Counted from the stretch's first letter, positions 25,067 to 35,440 are shown. The stretch is DNA of 64,000 bases from Macrotis lagotis (GCF_037893015.1 NC_133663.1:219445753-219509752); one strand, 5' to 3'. Made by a program: numbers and translations. The notes: generated by a model not told the origin, from the letters alone.

Positions 25067-25217
25067 TTTTATTTTTTTGGTTTTAGCAAGGCAATGGAGT
25101 TAAGTGAATTGCCCAAGGTCAAATAGTCAGTAAGAATCAAGTGTCTGAGGTCAAATTTGAACTCAGGTCCTCCTGACTCCAGGGGTGGTGCTCTATCCAC
25201 TGTACCACCTAGGTGCC
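25067..25217 (-). mobile_element. WSINE1-type SINE
   Basis: Minus-strand SINE between GGGTTGATATTCTT (ending 25066) and GGGCTGATATTCTT (from about 25219), a target duplication with one difference. Confidence 0.88.
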
Positions 25218-25245
25218 TCAGGGCTGATATTCTTAAAAATATATT

Positions 25246-25411
25246 TGGTTTTTTGTTTGTTTGTTTTTTACTTTTTGCAAGGCAATGGGGTTAAGTGGCT
25301 TGCCCAAGGCCACATGGCTAGGTAATTATTAAGTGTCTGGGGTCAAATTTGAACTCAGGTACTCCTGACTCCAAGGCCAGTGCTCTATTCACTGCGCCAC
25401 CTAGCCGCCCC
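25246..25411 (-). mobile_element. WSINE1-type SINE just upstream of OR-1
   Basis: Minus-strand SINE with AAAAATATATTTG on both sides (about 25233-25245 and 25414-25426). It lies about 170 bp upstream of the OR-1 start and, with the previous SINE, separates the gene from any close promoter. Confidence 0.9.
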
Positions 25412-25544
25412 CTAAAAATATATTTGTTAAAGAAGATGAGTTGACACTTAAACCATTCTAATTAAAGTATATGCATTATTGAGTAGAATTTTATTTCATG
25501 CATGAGTATTCCTTTTCACCACTTTTGATGAATGCATCTTTTAT

Positions 25545-25569
25545 TTAATATCTCTTATTTTAATAGCAG
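25545..25569 (+). promoter_or_regulatory. 3' splice site before the OR-1 coding exon
   Basis: Pyrimidine-rich ATCTCTTATTTTAATAGCAG ends at the AG at 25568-25569, 13 bases before the ATG at 25583. OR coding exons normally follow a 5' UTR intron, so this supports the ATG at 25583 as the start rather than the in-frame ATG at 25532, which lies inside the presumed intron. Confidence 0.7.
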
Positions 25570-25582
25570 GTACAGTGCAGAC

Positions 25583-26506
25583 ATGGCAGAGGAGAACAAG
25601 ACATTGGTGACAGAGTTTGTTCTAACTGGACTTACAGATCTCCCTGAACTTCGGATACCTCTCTTCTTGGTGTTCTTAGTGATCTACCTCACAACCATAG
25701 TTGGGAATATTGTACTGATTGTACTTGTTTGGATGGACTCTCACCTTCACATACCCATGTACATATTGCTCAGTAGTTTAGCTTTTTCAGATGCATTGAC
25801 TTCCTCTTTAGTGACTCCTAAGATGGTGGTGAATTTCTTAACTAAAGAGAAAATTATATCCCTTTTGGAATGCATGGCCCAATTTTATTTTTTTGGTGCC
25901 AGTACAACTACAGAATGTTTCCTGTTGGCAGTGATGGCATATGACCGATATGCAGCTATATGCAACCCACTCATTTATCTAGTGAGGATGTCCAATAGAT
26001 TGTGTGGGCAGCTAGTGATTACTTCAAATGTAGTTGGCTTTCTTCATGCAATGATTCATGTGGGTTTGTTATTCAGATTAACCTTCTGCAAGTCATCAAG
26101 AATACATTATTTCTATTGTGAAATTTTACAATTATTTAAAATTTCCTGTTCTGATTCATCTGTTAACACACTGGTGGTTTTCATTTTTTCTGCCTTTATT
26201 CAGACTTTCACTTTTACAGTTATCATATTCTCTTATACCCATGTCTTCTCAGCTATCCTGAGGATTAAATCTGAAAAGGGAAGGAGCAAAGCCTTCTCAA
26301 CATGCAGTGCCCATCTGCTCTCTGTCTCCTTATTCTATGGAACTCTTTTTTTAATGTATGTTCACCCTGGGTCTGGCACTACTAAAGATCAGGATATAAT
26401 GTATTCCTTGTTTTACACTATCATAATCCCCCTGTTAAACCCATTTGTCTATAGCCTGAGAAACAAAGAGGTCATTAGTTCCCTGAGAAAAGTAATAAAG
26501 AAATAG
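25583..26506 (+). CDS. Olfactory receptor OR-1 (class II, OR5-type), intact
   Basis: A seven-transmembrane odorant receptor of 307 residues in one exon, the usual OR length, expected to couple to the olfactory G protein in the cilia of sensory neurons. An N-glycosylation site NKT is at residues 5-7. TM1 spans about 25-50 with the conserved GN at 41-42. LHIPMY is at 55-60 and the disulfide Cys at 97. The signature [12 protein letters not shown] (118-129) has Ala where most ORs have Val. Extracellular loop 2 cysteines are at 169, 179 and 189. KAFSTCSAH lies at 236-244 and PLLNPFVYSLRN at 283-294. The opening MAEENKTLVTEFVLTGLTD and the overall pattern resemble the OR5AC/OR5H/OR5K group; I give no symbol because orthology cannot be settled here. 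The longer frame from 25532 adds 17 residues (MHLLFNISYFNSRYSAD) that look like translated intron. It is the parent-like paralog of the pseudogene at 1-574. No stop or frameshift was seen. Confidence 0.96.
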   Translation: MAEENKTLVTEFVLTGLTDLPELRIPLFLVFLVIYLTTIVGNIVLIVLVWMDSHLHIPMYILLSSLAFSDALTSSLVTPKMVVNFLTKEKIISLLECMAQFYFFGASTTTECFLLAVMAYDRYAAICNPLIYLVRMSNRLCGQLVITSNVVGFLHAMIHVGLLFRLTFCKSSRIHYFYCEILQLFKISCSDSSVNTLVVFIFSAFIQTFTFTVIIFSYTHVFSAILRIKSEKGRSKAFSTCSAHLLSVSLFYGTLFLMYVHPGSGTTKDQDIMYSLFYTIIIPLLNPFVYSLRNKEVISSLRKVIKK

Positions 26507-26814
26507 ATGTTTCTTAAGTGTGCTCCCAAATTCTTCATTTTTCAATTTTTGTATAAACAAATTACAAGATCAATCCCCTGCATGGTCATTTTTAATTTTT
26601 TCAGGTATTTTCACATTTACCTACCAACATGCTGAAATTTCCTCTAACTTAAAAGATGCAACTTTTGTTCTTTTTCCTTTCTTGGGTTTTTATTCCATCT
26701 TTGTTCTTCCTTTCACTGATAAACTTCTCAAAAAAATTGCAAAAAACTATAGATCCAAAGTGTCCAGTTCTTCACTTAGCTAAGCCTAGTTTTGTTCCTT
26801 ATCAATCCATTTGT

Positions 26815-26870
26815 GTATATGTGTGTATATCTATATATCTATATCTATATATCTATATATCTATATACAC
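26815..26870. repeat. (TATATC)n-type microsatellite
   Basis: Repeated TATATCTATATATCTA units. Copy A has no such expansion at the matching place near 860-880. Confidence 0.9.
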
Positions 26871-27179
26871 AAAATGCAGCATAAATAGCTGGCGAAGTGA
26901 TGAAGACCAGAATTGAAGCCCCACTCTTATTTATGCTGACTGTGTGATGATACAACAGTTGCTAATCTTATCAGTGGAGGAAGTTTCCTCATAGGGAATT
27001 CCTTATACCCATGAAATCCCAGATCTGGAAAAAAGCCACATCTGACTTTCTAAGCTAAACCATTTTATTTTCATCCCAGAAATGAAGGACATCTGCTGGA
27101 AACTACAAAATGAAAACTAGTCATTTCTCATTCCTGGCATTTGGCTCACATTCTTTCTTGCCCTCACTTAAGACCAGAA

Positions 27180-27437
27180 TATATAGGTTTTTGTTGCTCA
27201 GATTTTTCATGGCCCCATTTGGGCTTTTTTTTTCCTGGGCAAAGATACTGGTATGGTTTGTTGTTTCATTCTCCAGCTCATTTTAAAGATGAAGAAACTG
27301 AGGCAAACAAGGTTAAGTGACTTGCTTAGGGTCACATAGCAGTAAGGGTCTAAGTCTGGATTTGAACACATGAACATGAATCTTCTTGATTCTAAGCCTA
27401 AGTGATCTATCTGCTGCACTACTTAGCTATCCTAATA
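27180..27437 (-). mobile_element. CORE-SINE with RTE-like tail (paralog of the one at 1175)
   Basis: Minus strand. Left: TTGCTCAGATTTTTCATGGC and CCCATTTGGGC; centre: GATGAAGAAACTGAGGCAAA and AGTGACTTGCTTAGGGTCAC; right: the tRNA-like head CTGCTGCACTACTTAGCTAT. Confidence 0.78.
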
Positions 27438-27839
27438 TATAAACATAAACCTTCTAATTCCCTCCCAGTATAGAGTTTTGAACTTAACTACCATATTGTT
27501 GAGTTTCTCTTTATTTCTACTACACATTATGGTATAACTAACTTAGACCCAAGGATCACCTCAAGGTGATCAAGATTTCAAGATTCAAGTCATTTCCTTT
27601 GCTGACAAAAATTTTATGTTCTTTTATCTCTCTTTGTCTCTGTCTCTATCCCACTCTCATCTACTCATCATATTTATGTTATTTGTCTCTTTTATGATCT
27701 GTATTCTCCTAATTAATCTCTTTGATTCAGTATAATACTGTTCTGGTCTATATTACTGAGGAATATTGAGACCATTAAGAAGGTGGGAAATTAGATAAGG
27801 GAAAAGTAATATAGGGCCTAGGATGTTCAGGTACACTTT

Positions 27840-28010
27840 TTACAAATATTATCTCATTTTGATCTTCACAACAACTCTGTTAAGGGTTAAGATAAGTGAG
27901 GCAAACAGAAGTAAAGTGACTTGCCCAGGGTCACATAGCTAGTAAATATCTGGCGCCAGATTTGTACTCAGGGCTTTCTGATTCCATATTGTGCTATTTA
28001 GCTGCCTCTG
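27840..28010 (-). mobile_element. MIR-type SINE (paralog of the one at 1780)
   Basis: TATTATCTCATTTTGATCTT followed by AGTGACTTGCCCAGGGTCAC and a head-like GTGCTATTTAGCTGCC. Confidence 0.75.
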
Positions 28011-28404
28011 ATGGCTATATGACATAAATTTCCTCAAATCATCTTTTCCTTTCTTTATTCTCTCTCAGGGAACTGTTGAAGGAAATGACTTTACCTGTAC
28101 TCCTGATTCAATTTCCATTCATTTCTTGCAACCTTGTTACATTAAGGGTCAAAGGAGGAAGCATAATTTTATTATACACCCTCTTGAAGACTGGAAGAAA
28201 GAATGCTTATTTTTTATATACTCTCCTTAATTCTGAATCATTCAGATTTCATATTATATCCATTAATGTCTCTGGTAAGCTGTATTTAGACAACCTGTTG
28301 GGTTATAAATATCCTACGTGGTCATACACACTTTACATACTCATCTTATTTTACTTATATTTGCTTCTATTATCTATCCATGTTTTCATAGTATTTTATT
28401 TTTT

Positions 28405-29900
28405 CAGTTACATAGGAAGATAATTTTTAGCATTCATTTATACAGGATTTTGAGTTCTAAATTTTTCTCCCTACCCTCTTCCTAAAATTATAAGCAATTT
28501 GAAATAGGTTTTATATATGCAAAGTTGTAAAAGAAGAAACAGACCAAAAGAAAAACAACTAAAAAAAATGAAAAACGTATGCTTGGATCTAGATAGCATT
28601 TGCTATCAAGAGTCCTTTGTACATGCCTTGAATCATTATGTTACTAAGAATAGCTAATATCACACAATGTTGCTGTTACTATTTTCAGTGTTTTCCTGAT
28701 TCAGTCATTTCACTTTGCATCAGTTCATTTAAGTCTTTTCATTTTTTTTGAAATCTGCCTGCTTATCATTTATCATATAAGTCTTTTCATTTTTTTTGAA
28801 ATCTGCCTGCTTATCATTTCTTATTGGATATAATATATACTATTAAATTCATATAGAATAACTTGTCCAGTCATTCCCTATGGACATCCCCTCATTTTCC
28901 AATATTTTACAATCACCAAAAGAACTATCAATTTGATTCAGTTTTCTATATATTGGAGAAATGAAATCTTTATCAGAGACACTTGCTGTAAAGATTATTC
29001 ACAGCTTCTGTTTCCCTTCTAATCTTGGTTGCATTGGTTTTGTTTGTGCAAACTCATTTTAATTTAAAGTATCTATTTTACATTTTGTAATGTTTTCTGT
29101 TTCTTGTATCACTTCCCCACAGTTCTGACATGTAAACTATTCCTTGCTTTTCTAATTTGCCTATGAGTTCACCTTTAATGTCTAAGTCATGAAGCCATTT
29201 TGACTTTGTCTTGGTATACAGTGTGAGAAGTTGGGCCAACATATTTTCCAGTTTTCCCTGCAGTTTTTGGCAAATAATGAGATTGGTTTCTATGGCTTTA
29301 TCAAACACTTGGTCATTTACTACTGTCACTTAGGCACCTAATTCATTCCACTAATACATCACTCTGTTTCTTAGACAGTACCAGATAGTTTTGATGATTA
29401 TTGCTTTATTATAATTTTGAGATCTGGTATTGCTAGGCTATCTTCCTTTGCATTTTTTTCATTAATTCCTTTGCTATTCTTGACCTTTGTTATTCTAGAT
29501 GAATTTTATTAATTTTTTCTAGCTCCATCTAATATTTTAGTAGTTTGATTAGTATGGCACTGAATAAATAATTTTAGGCAGTTTTATCATTTATATTATA
29601 TTGGCATATCATACCTATGAGCAATTGATATTTTCCAATTGTTTAGATCTCAATTTATTTTAAATTGTTTTTAATTATTTAAAATTGTTTACTATTTTAA
29701 ATGGAATTTCTCTTTATATCTCTGGCTCATTTAAAAAACTGAGTTGATAAAGGAGTTCCTTGTGTACCAATATTAGCTCTATTTATAATTCTCTATATTA
29801 GATTAATTTCTGCTTTTTTTCAGAACTTTATTCTTGAAAGTTATCCTTCTTGGATTTACTTCTTCTAAACAACATTAGGTTACTCAATCCCATCTATTCT
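28405..29900 (-). mobile_element. Old L1 fragment (paralog of 2375-4640)
   Basis: Minus-strand L1 3' part. The frame 29078-29329 keeps LYTKTKSKWLHDLDIKGELI of the ORF2 C-terminus. It lacks about 300-400 bp present in copy A and lacks both SINEs that interrupt copy A. Confidence 0.8.
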
Positions 29901-30159
29901 TTGTCTGAATCCAGGGAAATCTTCTCTATATAAATTTAGAGTATATTTCAGACTATGTCTAGATTTCCTATCATTTCTATCACTAATTTTATGATTGAGT
30001 ATTTCTACTAAAGCAACTCATTTCTCCTTATTGGTCAAAAACAGCTTCAGATTGTTAGCAGTTCCCTGTGTTGTTTGTTCTACTTTTTTGAATAATACAA
30101 TGATCATTAAAGCAAGTATAGGATAAGTGACCTACAAAAATTAGACATTTTCTCCAATT

Positions 30160-30890
30160 CCCACAACCTCTGAAACTTTCCAAAACGTAACTTATGAGCT
30201 AAAAGATAAAGCAACTTCGACTATCTCTACTGTCTAAGAAACCAAGAATGCAAAAGATTAATTCCCCTTCATTCAAACTCAAACTTATTGACCCCGAGGA
30301 CATTTACCACTTCTACCCCATGACTCATACTACCAGTAATAAGGCCACACTAGAAGACCTAAGGGTATTAATGCAAGCTTACATCAAAACCCACCCTGCA
30401 ACCCAGTGATCCTCCATATTTCCTTTTAACTTATTTTTACCATATCATTTGCTTTGAACTGTCTCTTCTTAGTAGGCTGAGGCAAATCAATACATCAACA
30501 AACCTTTATTATTCACTAAGATGGTGCCCCGATATAAAGACAAAAGTGAAAAAGTACTTAATATCAAAGGAGCTTTCTTGACACATTTTTGTTTTTCTCT
30601 TGCCTGTATGATGACCCACAGTCTCACAGCCAGCACCTCATTATGATCAGTGGTCATGGATCTGTAAGATGCACTGCTAGAGTTAGAGAAGTGTCACCTG
30701 AGAGAGAAAAAAAACTTCTCTGTATAAAAGTAGCCATATCTAAAAGAAGTAAAAAGACAGTTCTCTTGACTATGTTCCAGTAAGCACATAACAAGCACTT
30801 TTGTGCTACTATCACATAGAGAAATGAATTCAACTCTCTCTATCTCCTTCCCTCCCTTCCCAAAACTCTTGGTGTCTCTGCTATTATACT
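30160..30890. other. Spacer between blocks B1 and B2
   Basis: This is where copy A holds the large L1. A short open stretch near 30285-30410 reads LIDPEDIYHFYPMTHTTSNK on the plus strand and ends at a stop. A diverged, broken counterpart exists at 12510-12570 (DPE, then TTSN). It may be a fossil of a retrocopied gene, but I could not name it. The rest shows no feature. Confidence 0.4.
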
Positions 30891-31044
30891 GTCAACAGCT
30901 ACCTTATTATAAGTTTCCTGAGGGCAAGCACCACCTAGTAGTAGTCTTAGTATACAAAATAATTTATTATATATTTATTAAATGTTGTAAAGTTAAGTAC
31001 CATAAACCTCCTAGAAAATTTACAACTGTAACTGACTGATGATG

Positions 31045-31333
31045 TGTACAATTTCAATTGTTACGACTGGGCATGTCTGGTGGGATTTACTGATCAAATC
31101 TCATTAGGGCAAATTTATTTCTACCTAATGAGAGATCTTGGGAACTATTAAAGTATTTCTCATATATGCAGAAAGTCCCAAAAGTCTTAATACAGTTTTG
31201 TAAATGATGATTATTGGTTTTCAAGCAAATTGAAATAAATATTTGCTTTTTGAAGCATAGAGTCATCAAAGACCATCTTCACAAAGAAGAGTAACTGCAC
31301 TTTAACTCCTGAATCATATTTGAGGAGCTTGGT
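31045..31333 (+). promoter_or_regulatory. Putative OR-2 promoter and 5' non-coding exon, copy B
   Basis: It opens with ACAATTTCAATTGTTACGAC (homeodomain-like CAATTG core), continues GGGATTTACTGATCA and has a TATA-like TGAAATAAATATTTG at 31231-31245. A donor CTTG/GTGAGT follows (GT at 31332-31333). With the acceptor at 34057-34058 it defines a 5' UTR intron of about 2.7 kb, a normal size for an OR gene. Exon start, near 31265, is inferred from the TATA-like box. Confidence 0.6.
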
Positions 31334-31352
31334 GAGTATGCAGGGACTATAA

Positions 31353-31353
<1 letters not shown>

Positions 31354-31403
<50 letters not shown>

Positions 31404-31530
31404 CCCTCTCTCCTCTCTCCTCTCCCCCCCTCTCTCTTTCCCCTCTCCTTTCTCCCCCTCTCCTTCCTCTCCCCTCTTCTCCTCTCCTCTCCTCTCTTTG
31501 CCCTCTCCTCTCTCTTTCTGTCTCCCTCCC
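31354..31530. repeat. Long (CT)n pyrimidine tract
   Basis: About 50 bp of pure CT followed by about 120 bp of CT/CCCT-rich sequence, immediately inside the predicted OR-2 5' UTR intron. Copy A has a much shorter tract at 13665-13745. Confidence 0.97.
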
Positions 31531-31983
31531 CTTCACGTTTTTAGAGAAAATTAAGCAAATAGAAAACACTTTTTTTCTCATATTAACTTTGGACTTTGTC
31601 TATATGAAGTCGAAGTTCCTAAAAAAAAAAAATCAAAAGATTGGCCAACTCAGCAACTGACTTGTTTTCACTGCACAACTCTAAATTATGGAGAGATTAT
31701 CTTTACTTTTCCATCATGTATTATAGATTAAGTTTTAACACATAGAGAAAAAATAGTAAATGAGTAAATTAAATGCACCATAAGAAGAATGGTGTCCAAT
31801 AATTTCTTCATAATTGTTCATTTTTCTTAGAATATTAAGAGGTAAATTTTAAAAGCTATGGCCATCAATGACTTCTTTCCTAAGAAAGAAATATGAAATT
31901 CTCTATTGTCATAGAATCATGGAATATGGAAGGACTTGTTTGTCAAAAATACTCTTTTATATACTCTTTTCTGTGTAACTTCT

Positions 31984-32119
31984 ATTTTTTTTTTTTTGCA
32001 AGGCAATGGCTTGCCCAAGGCCACACAACTAGGTACTTATTATGTGTCTGAGGCCAGATTTGAACTCAGGTACTTGACTCCAGGACCGGTGCTCTATCCA
32101 CTGCACCACCTAGCTACCA
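31984..32119 (-). mobile_element. WSINE1-type SINE
   Basis: Minus-strand SINE between CTGTGTAACTTCT copies at 31971-31983 and 32120-32132. It is internally shortened around the GGTTAAGT part. Copy A has an empty site near 14222-14240. Confidence 0.9.
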
Positions 32120-32267
32120 CTGTGTAACTTCTTTAAAACAATTCCCTAGATACATATTGGAGACCTTCAGAATAGAACTTTCTAACAACAATTTATCTAT
32201 AGTCCCTTCAAAAAACTTAGTGATCAAATCTACAACAGAAATAAGTTATTTAGTGAATGAAAGTTCA

Positions 32268-32306
32268 ATGTGTGTGTGTGTGTGTGTGTGTTATGTATGT
32301 ATGTAT
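32268..32306. repeat. (TG)n / (TATG)n microsatellite
   Basis: TG run of about 12 units followed by TATG units. Copy A has AT-rich sequence here instead. Confidence 0.93.
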
Positions 32307-32321
32307 TAGGTAAATTATTTG

Positions 32322-32474
32322 TTTTGTTTTTGTTTTTGATTTTTGCAAGGCAGTGGTGTTATGTGACTTGCCCAAAGTCACACAACTAGGTAATTAAGTG
32401 TCTGAGGTTAGATTTGAACTGTCTTCCTGATTCCAGAACCAGTGCTCTATCCACTGTACCACCTAGCTTCCCCA
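32322..32474 (-). mobile_element. WSINE1-type SINE with 15-bp target duplication
   Basis: Minus-strand SINE flanked by TAGGTAAATTATTTG at 32307-32321 and 32475-32489. Copy A shows the unduplicated site TAGGTAAGTTATTTG near 14473. Confidence 0.94.
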
Positions 32475-33699
32475 TAGGTAAATTATTTGAAAGCTAAACT
32501 CCATTCTGGAGCAGAACTATTTTCTTTGGCTATTTACGGAACCCACATCCAGATGTGGGGAATCTTTCTTTCTTTCTCTGACAGGATGCATTTTGGAACT
32601 TAAATTCATCTTGCTTAGGCAAACACCAAGAGACAATACCACTCACAAGTGAAACTTGAAGGCATTTTAGAGGACATACCTGATCTCTCAAAGAACAAAG
32701 AAAAACTAGCAGTTTATCTCATTTGATCTTCCCCATGGTCCTATAAAGTAAGTGCTATTTTTGTGCTCATTTTATAGACAAAGAAAATAGACTCAGAAGG
32801 TTTAGAACTTGCTCATGATCACAGAAACAGTTAAATGAGGAAGCAGAATTTAAATTCACATCACTCCTTCCACTATTACAGCTGCCTCATTTTCTATGGC
32901 CCAAATGGGCATTAGTGGTTTATGTGAACTAATGAATACATTTCTAGACTCTACACACCCATACCTACAAAAATTCCCCAAGTTCAGTCTCAGATACTTC
33001 TTTCTAACTGGGTACATCACTTAACCTGTCTCTCTATCTATAATGAAGATAATAATAGTACCTATCTCACAGGGCTTCTTTTGAGCATCAAGCTTGAAAA
33101 TATTATAAAGCACTTAATATATTGCCTGTAACATAGTAAATATTTTAAAAATGCTTGTCCCTTCTCCTTTGTATTGTATAATTGGGTCTACTTTGGGATT
33201 TTACATATGAGAAAACTGGAAAGGGATAAGGGAACAGTATTGTCTAAAGGGAGTGAATTTATAGCTTAGGCAGATGTTTCTTTTAATACTATTATATAAT
33301 ACTATTATATAATACTATTATATAAGAAATATATTCATATGATGAAAAAGGGATACTATGATTTGACAATAGTTGATCTGCTGAGTGGCACTGTAGTGAC
33401 TGAGACAGAGCATGTGATTTGAATTCTAGTTCTGCTCTTCAATAGCTCCAGATATACTCCCATTGGACCTCAGTTTCCTCATCTATAAAATGGGGATAAT
33501 AATACTTGCCCTACTTCAGAAGATTGTGAAAAAGTGCTTTCTGAACTTTAAAGTGCTATATAAATAAACTACAGAATGTCCCAAAAGATATAGTATAGTT
33601 TAAATGAAATATTGGAGACACCCTATATTATACTAAAATGGAGATAATAATTTTTGTTTTTAACAGGCATAGCTCATTTTATCTTTGTTTTTATGTATG

Positions 33700-33782
33700 T
33701 ATGTATATATATATATATGTATATATATATATGTGTGTATATATATATATATTATATATGTATATATAATATATATATATAT
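33700..33782. repeat. (TA)n / (TG)n microsatellite
   Basis: Alternating TATG, TATA and GTGT units running into the next SINE. Confidence 0.93.
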
Positions 33783-33794
33783 TTGGGTTTTGGT

Positions 33795-33930
33795 GGGGTT
33801 TTTTTGGCAATGCAATAGGGTTAAGTATGCCTAAGATCACACAGGTAGGTAATTTTTTTTTTCAGTGTCTGAAGGTAGATTTGAACTCTGGTTCTTCTGA
33901 CTCCAGGGCTGGAGCCATCTAGCTTCCCCT
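33795..33930 (-). mobile_element. WSINE-type SINE, decayed
   Basis: Minus-strand SINE: GCAATGCAATAGGGTTAAGT, then GATTTGAACTCTGG, then CATCTAGCTTCCCC at the head. It is more diverged than most SINEs here and lacks part of the head. It lies about 150 bp upstream of OR-2. Confidence 0.75.
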
Positions 33931-34037
33931 TCAAATATTTTTTTTAAAAAATCAGATCTTTAAATATGTTATTCAAGAAGCAACCACAGAAAAATTATTT
34001 TTTCCATTCCATTTCACGTCCTTTTCTGACTATCTAC

Positions 34038-34058
34038 CTTTACTTTCTTTTAATCTAG
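34038..34058 (+). promoter_or_regulatory. 3' splice site before the OR-2 coding exon
   Basis: Pyrimidine-rich TACTTTCTTTTAATCTAG with AG at 34057-34058, 23 bases before the ATG at 34082. A weaker AG is at 34075-34076. It pairs well with the donor at 31332. Confidence 0.72.
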
Positions 34059-34081
34059 CTATTACATCCTGTGTAGACAAG

Positions 34082-35017
34082 ATGGAAGAAAATGAGACAC
34101 AAGTAAAAGAACTTGTTCTTATGGGATTTACAAATCATCCAGAGCTTCAGCTTCTCCTCTTCATGGTGTTCTTGGGGATCTACCTCATAACTATGGTTGG
34201 AAATATTGGACTGATTATGCTTATCTGGATGAACTCTCACCTTCACACTCCTATGTACATTTTCCTTGGTGATTTAGCCTTAGCTGATGCTTGTACTTCA
34301 ACGACAGTGAGCCCTAAGATGTTGGTGAGCTTTATAACTCAAAATAAAATGATATCTTTTTCTGAATGCCTGGCACAATTATATTTTTTTTCATTCAGTG
34401 CAACCACAGAATGTTGTCTTCTGGCTGCAATGGCATATGACAGATATGTAGCCATCTGTAATCCCTTGCTTTATCCAGTGGTGATGACTAATAGATTATG
34501 CAGCCAATTATCAATCTTTTCATATGTAGTTGGTTTTCTTCATTCCATGTTTCATGTGGGTTTGTTATTTAGATTAAGTTTCTGCCACTCCAACAAAATC
34601 CATCACTTTTTCTGTGATATTATGCCTTTATATAAAATTTCCTGTACTGACCCTTCTATTAATGTTTTGATGGTTTTTATCTTCTCTGGGTCAATTCAGG
34701 TCTTTACCATTTTGACTATCCTAATCTCTTATACTTGTATCCTCTTTGCCATTTTGAAAAAGAAATCTCAAAAGGGAAAAAGCAAAGCCTTCTCCACTTG
34801 TGGGGCTCACCTGTTTTCTGTTTCCTTATATTTTGGCTCTCTCCTCTTCATGTATGTGCGTCCTAGGTCATTGCAAGCAGATGATCAAGATATGATGGAT
34901 TCTTTGTTCTATACTATTGTAATTCCTCTGCTAAATCCTTTTATCTACAGTCTGAGAAACAAGGAAGTTATAGAAGCCCTGCAAACTGTATTAAAACGAA
35001 TATTATTTCCTAAGTGA
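34082..35017 (+). CDS. Olfactory receptor OR-2 (class II, OR5-type), intact
   Basis: A 311-residue, single-exon seven-transmembrane odorant receptor. The start [19 protein letters not shown] follows the splice site. The first in-frame ATG in this exon is the one used. An N-glycosylation site NET is at 4-6 and GN at 40-41. LHTPMY is at 54-59 and Cys 96 lies at the TM3 border. [12 protein letters not shown] is at 117-128 with the usual Val. Loop-2 cysteines are at 168, 178 and 188. KAFSTCGAH is at 235-243 and [12 protein letters not shown] at 282-293. The C-terminus is short and basic. It resembles the OR5H/OR5K/OR5AC group and is clearly diverged from OR-1, so the two are older paralogs and not products of the local block duplication. 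Copy A has no counterpart at the expected place after 16.1 kb. No defect was seen. Confidence 0.97.
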   Translation: MEENETQVKELVLMGFTNHPELQLLLFMVFLGIYLITMVGNIGLIMLIWMNSHLHTPMYIFLGDLALADACTSTTVSPKMLVSFITQNKMISFSECLAQLYFFSFSATTECCLLAAMAYDRYVAICNPLLYPVVMTNRLCSQLSIFSYVVGFLHSMFHVGLLFRLSFCHSNKIHHFFCDIMPLYKISCTDPSINVLMVFIFSGSIQVFTILTILISYTCILFAILKKKSQKGKSKAFSTCGAHLFSVSLYFGSLLFMYVRPRSLQADDQDMMDSLFYTIVIPLLNPFIYSLRNKEVIEALQTVLKRILFPK

Positions 35018-35285
35018 AAATTATCAAACTGATCCTTATCTCATTTTATTAAACAAATCACTAAATGATTAAGTAATACTTTGAATTTGTATTTGTTAAT
35101 GTGAAGATGAGTTTCTTTTGATCAGAGTAATTTCTGTTATAATAATTTATATTATTAGCACCTAAGATTTTAATGACTATACTGAACTACTCAAAAATGA
35201 AGCAATTAATTATAATCTTAATATAATTTTCTAGATTAATTAAAAAAGAAAATAGTGTAACCTATCTGTTCATTAAAAAAATTAG

Positions 35286-35440
35286 TGGGGGTGGCTAGGT
35301 GGCACAGTGGATAGAGCACCAGCCCTGGAGTCAGGAGTACCTGAGTTCAAATCTGGCCTTAGACACTTAATAATTACCTAGCTGTGTGGCCTTGGGCAAG
35401 CCACTTAACCCCATTTGCCTTGCAAAAACCTAAAAATAAA
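35286..35440 (+). mobile_element. WSINE1-type SINE, near consensus
   Basis: Plus-strand full-length SINE: GTGGCTAGGTGGCACAGTGG, box B GAGTTCAAATC, CTGTGTGGCCTTGGGCAAGC, and a short tail ending AAAATAAAATTAG that repeats AAAAATTAG before it. It lies about 270 bp past the OR-2 stop. 35018-35285 before it is AT-rich 3' flank with nothing seen. Confidence 0.94.

Larger units (their letters stand above)
25925..30160 (+). repeat. Segmental duplication, block B1
   Basis: Partner of 1-4920, starting inside the OR-1 coding sequence only because the window cuts the other copy. It holds the OR 3' half, its 3' flank, a SINE at 27180, an MIR at 27840 and an old L1 from 28405. 26507-27175, 27440-27835 and 28010-28400 carry no gene. 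Homology ends at about 30160, where copy A has its 7.5-kb L1. A 55-bp direct repeat (AAGTCTTTTCATTTTTTTTG and what follows) lies at about 28731-28785 and 28782-28835, a local duplication private to this copy. Confidence 0.88.
30890..33675 (+). repeat. Segmental duplication, block B2
   Basis: Partner of 13200-16130, with an L2-like end at 30900, the promoter module, MIR copies at about 32715, 32975 and 33385, and the mariner remnant at about 33584. It differs from copy A by two extra SINEs and by expanded CT, TG and TA tracts. It leads straight into OR-2. Confidence 0.88.

Noticed and set aside
25532-25582. Extended OR-1 start adding 17 residues
   Set aside because: This stretch holds the pyrimidine tract and splice acceptor; typical OR proteins start at MAEEN-like residues, which fits the ATG at 25583.
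31279-31581. Arg/Glu-rich minus-strand frame
   Set aside because: A by-product of the long CT tract.
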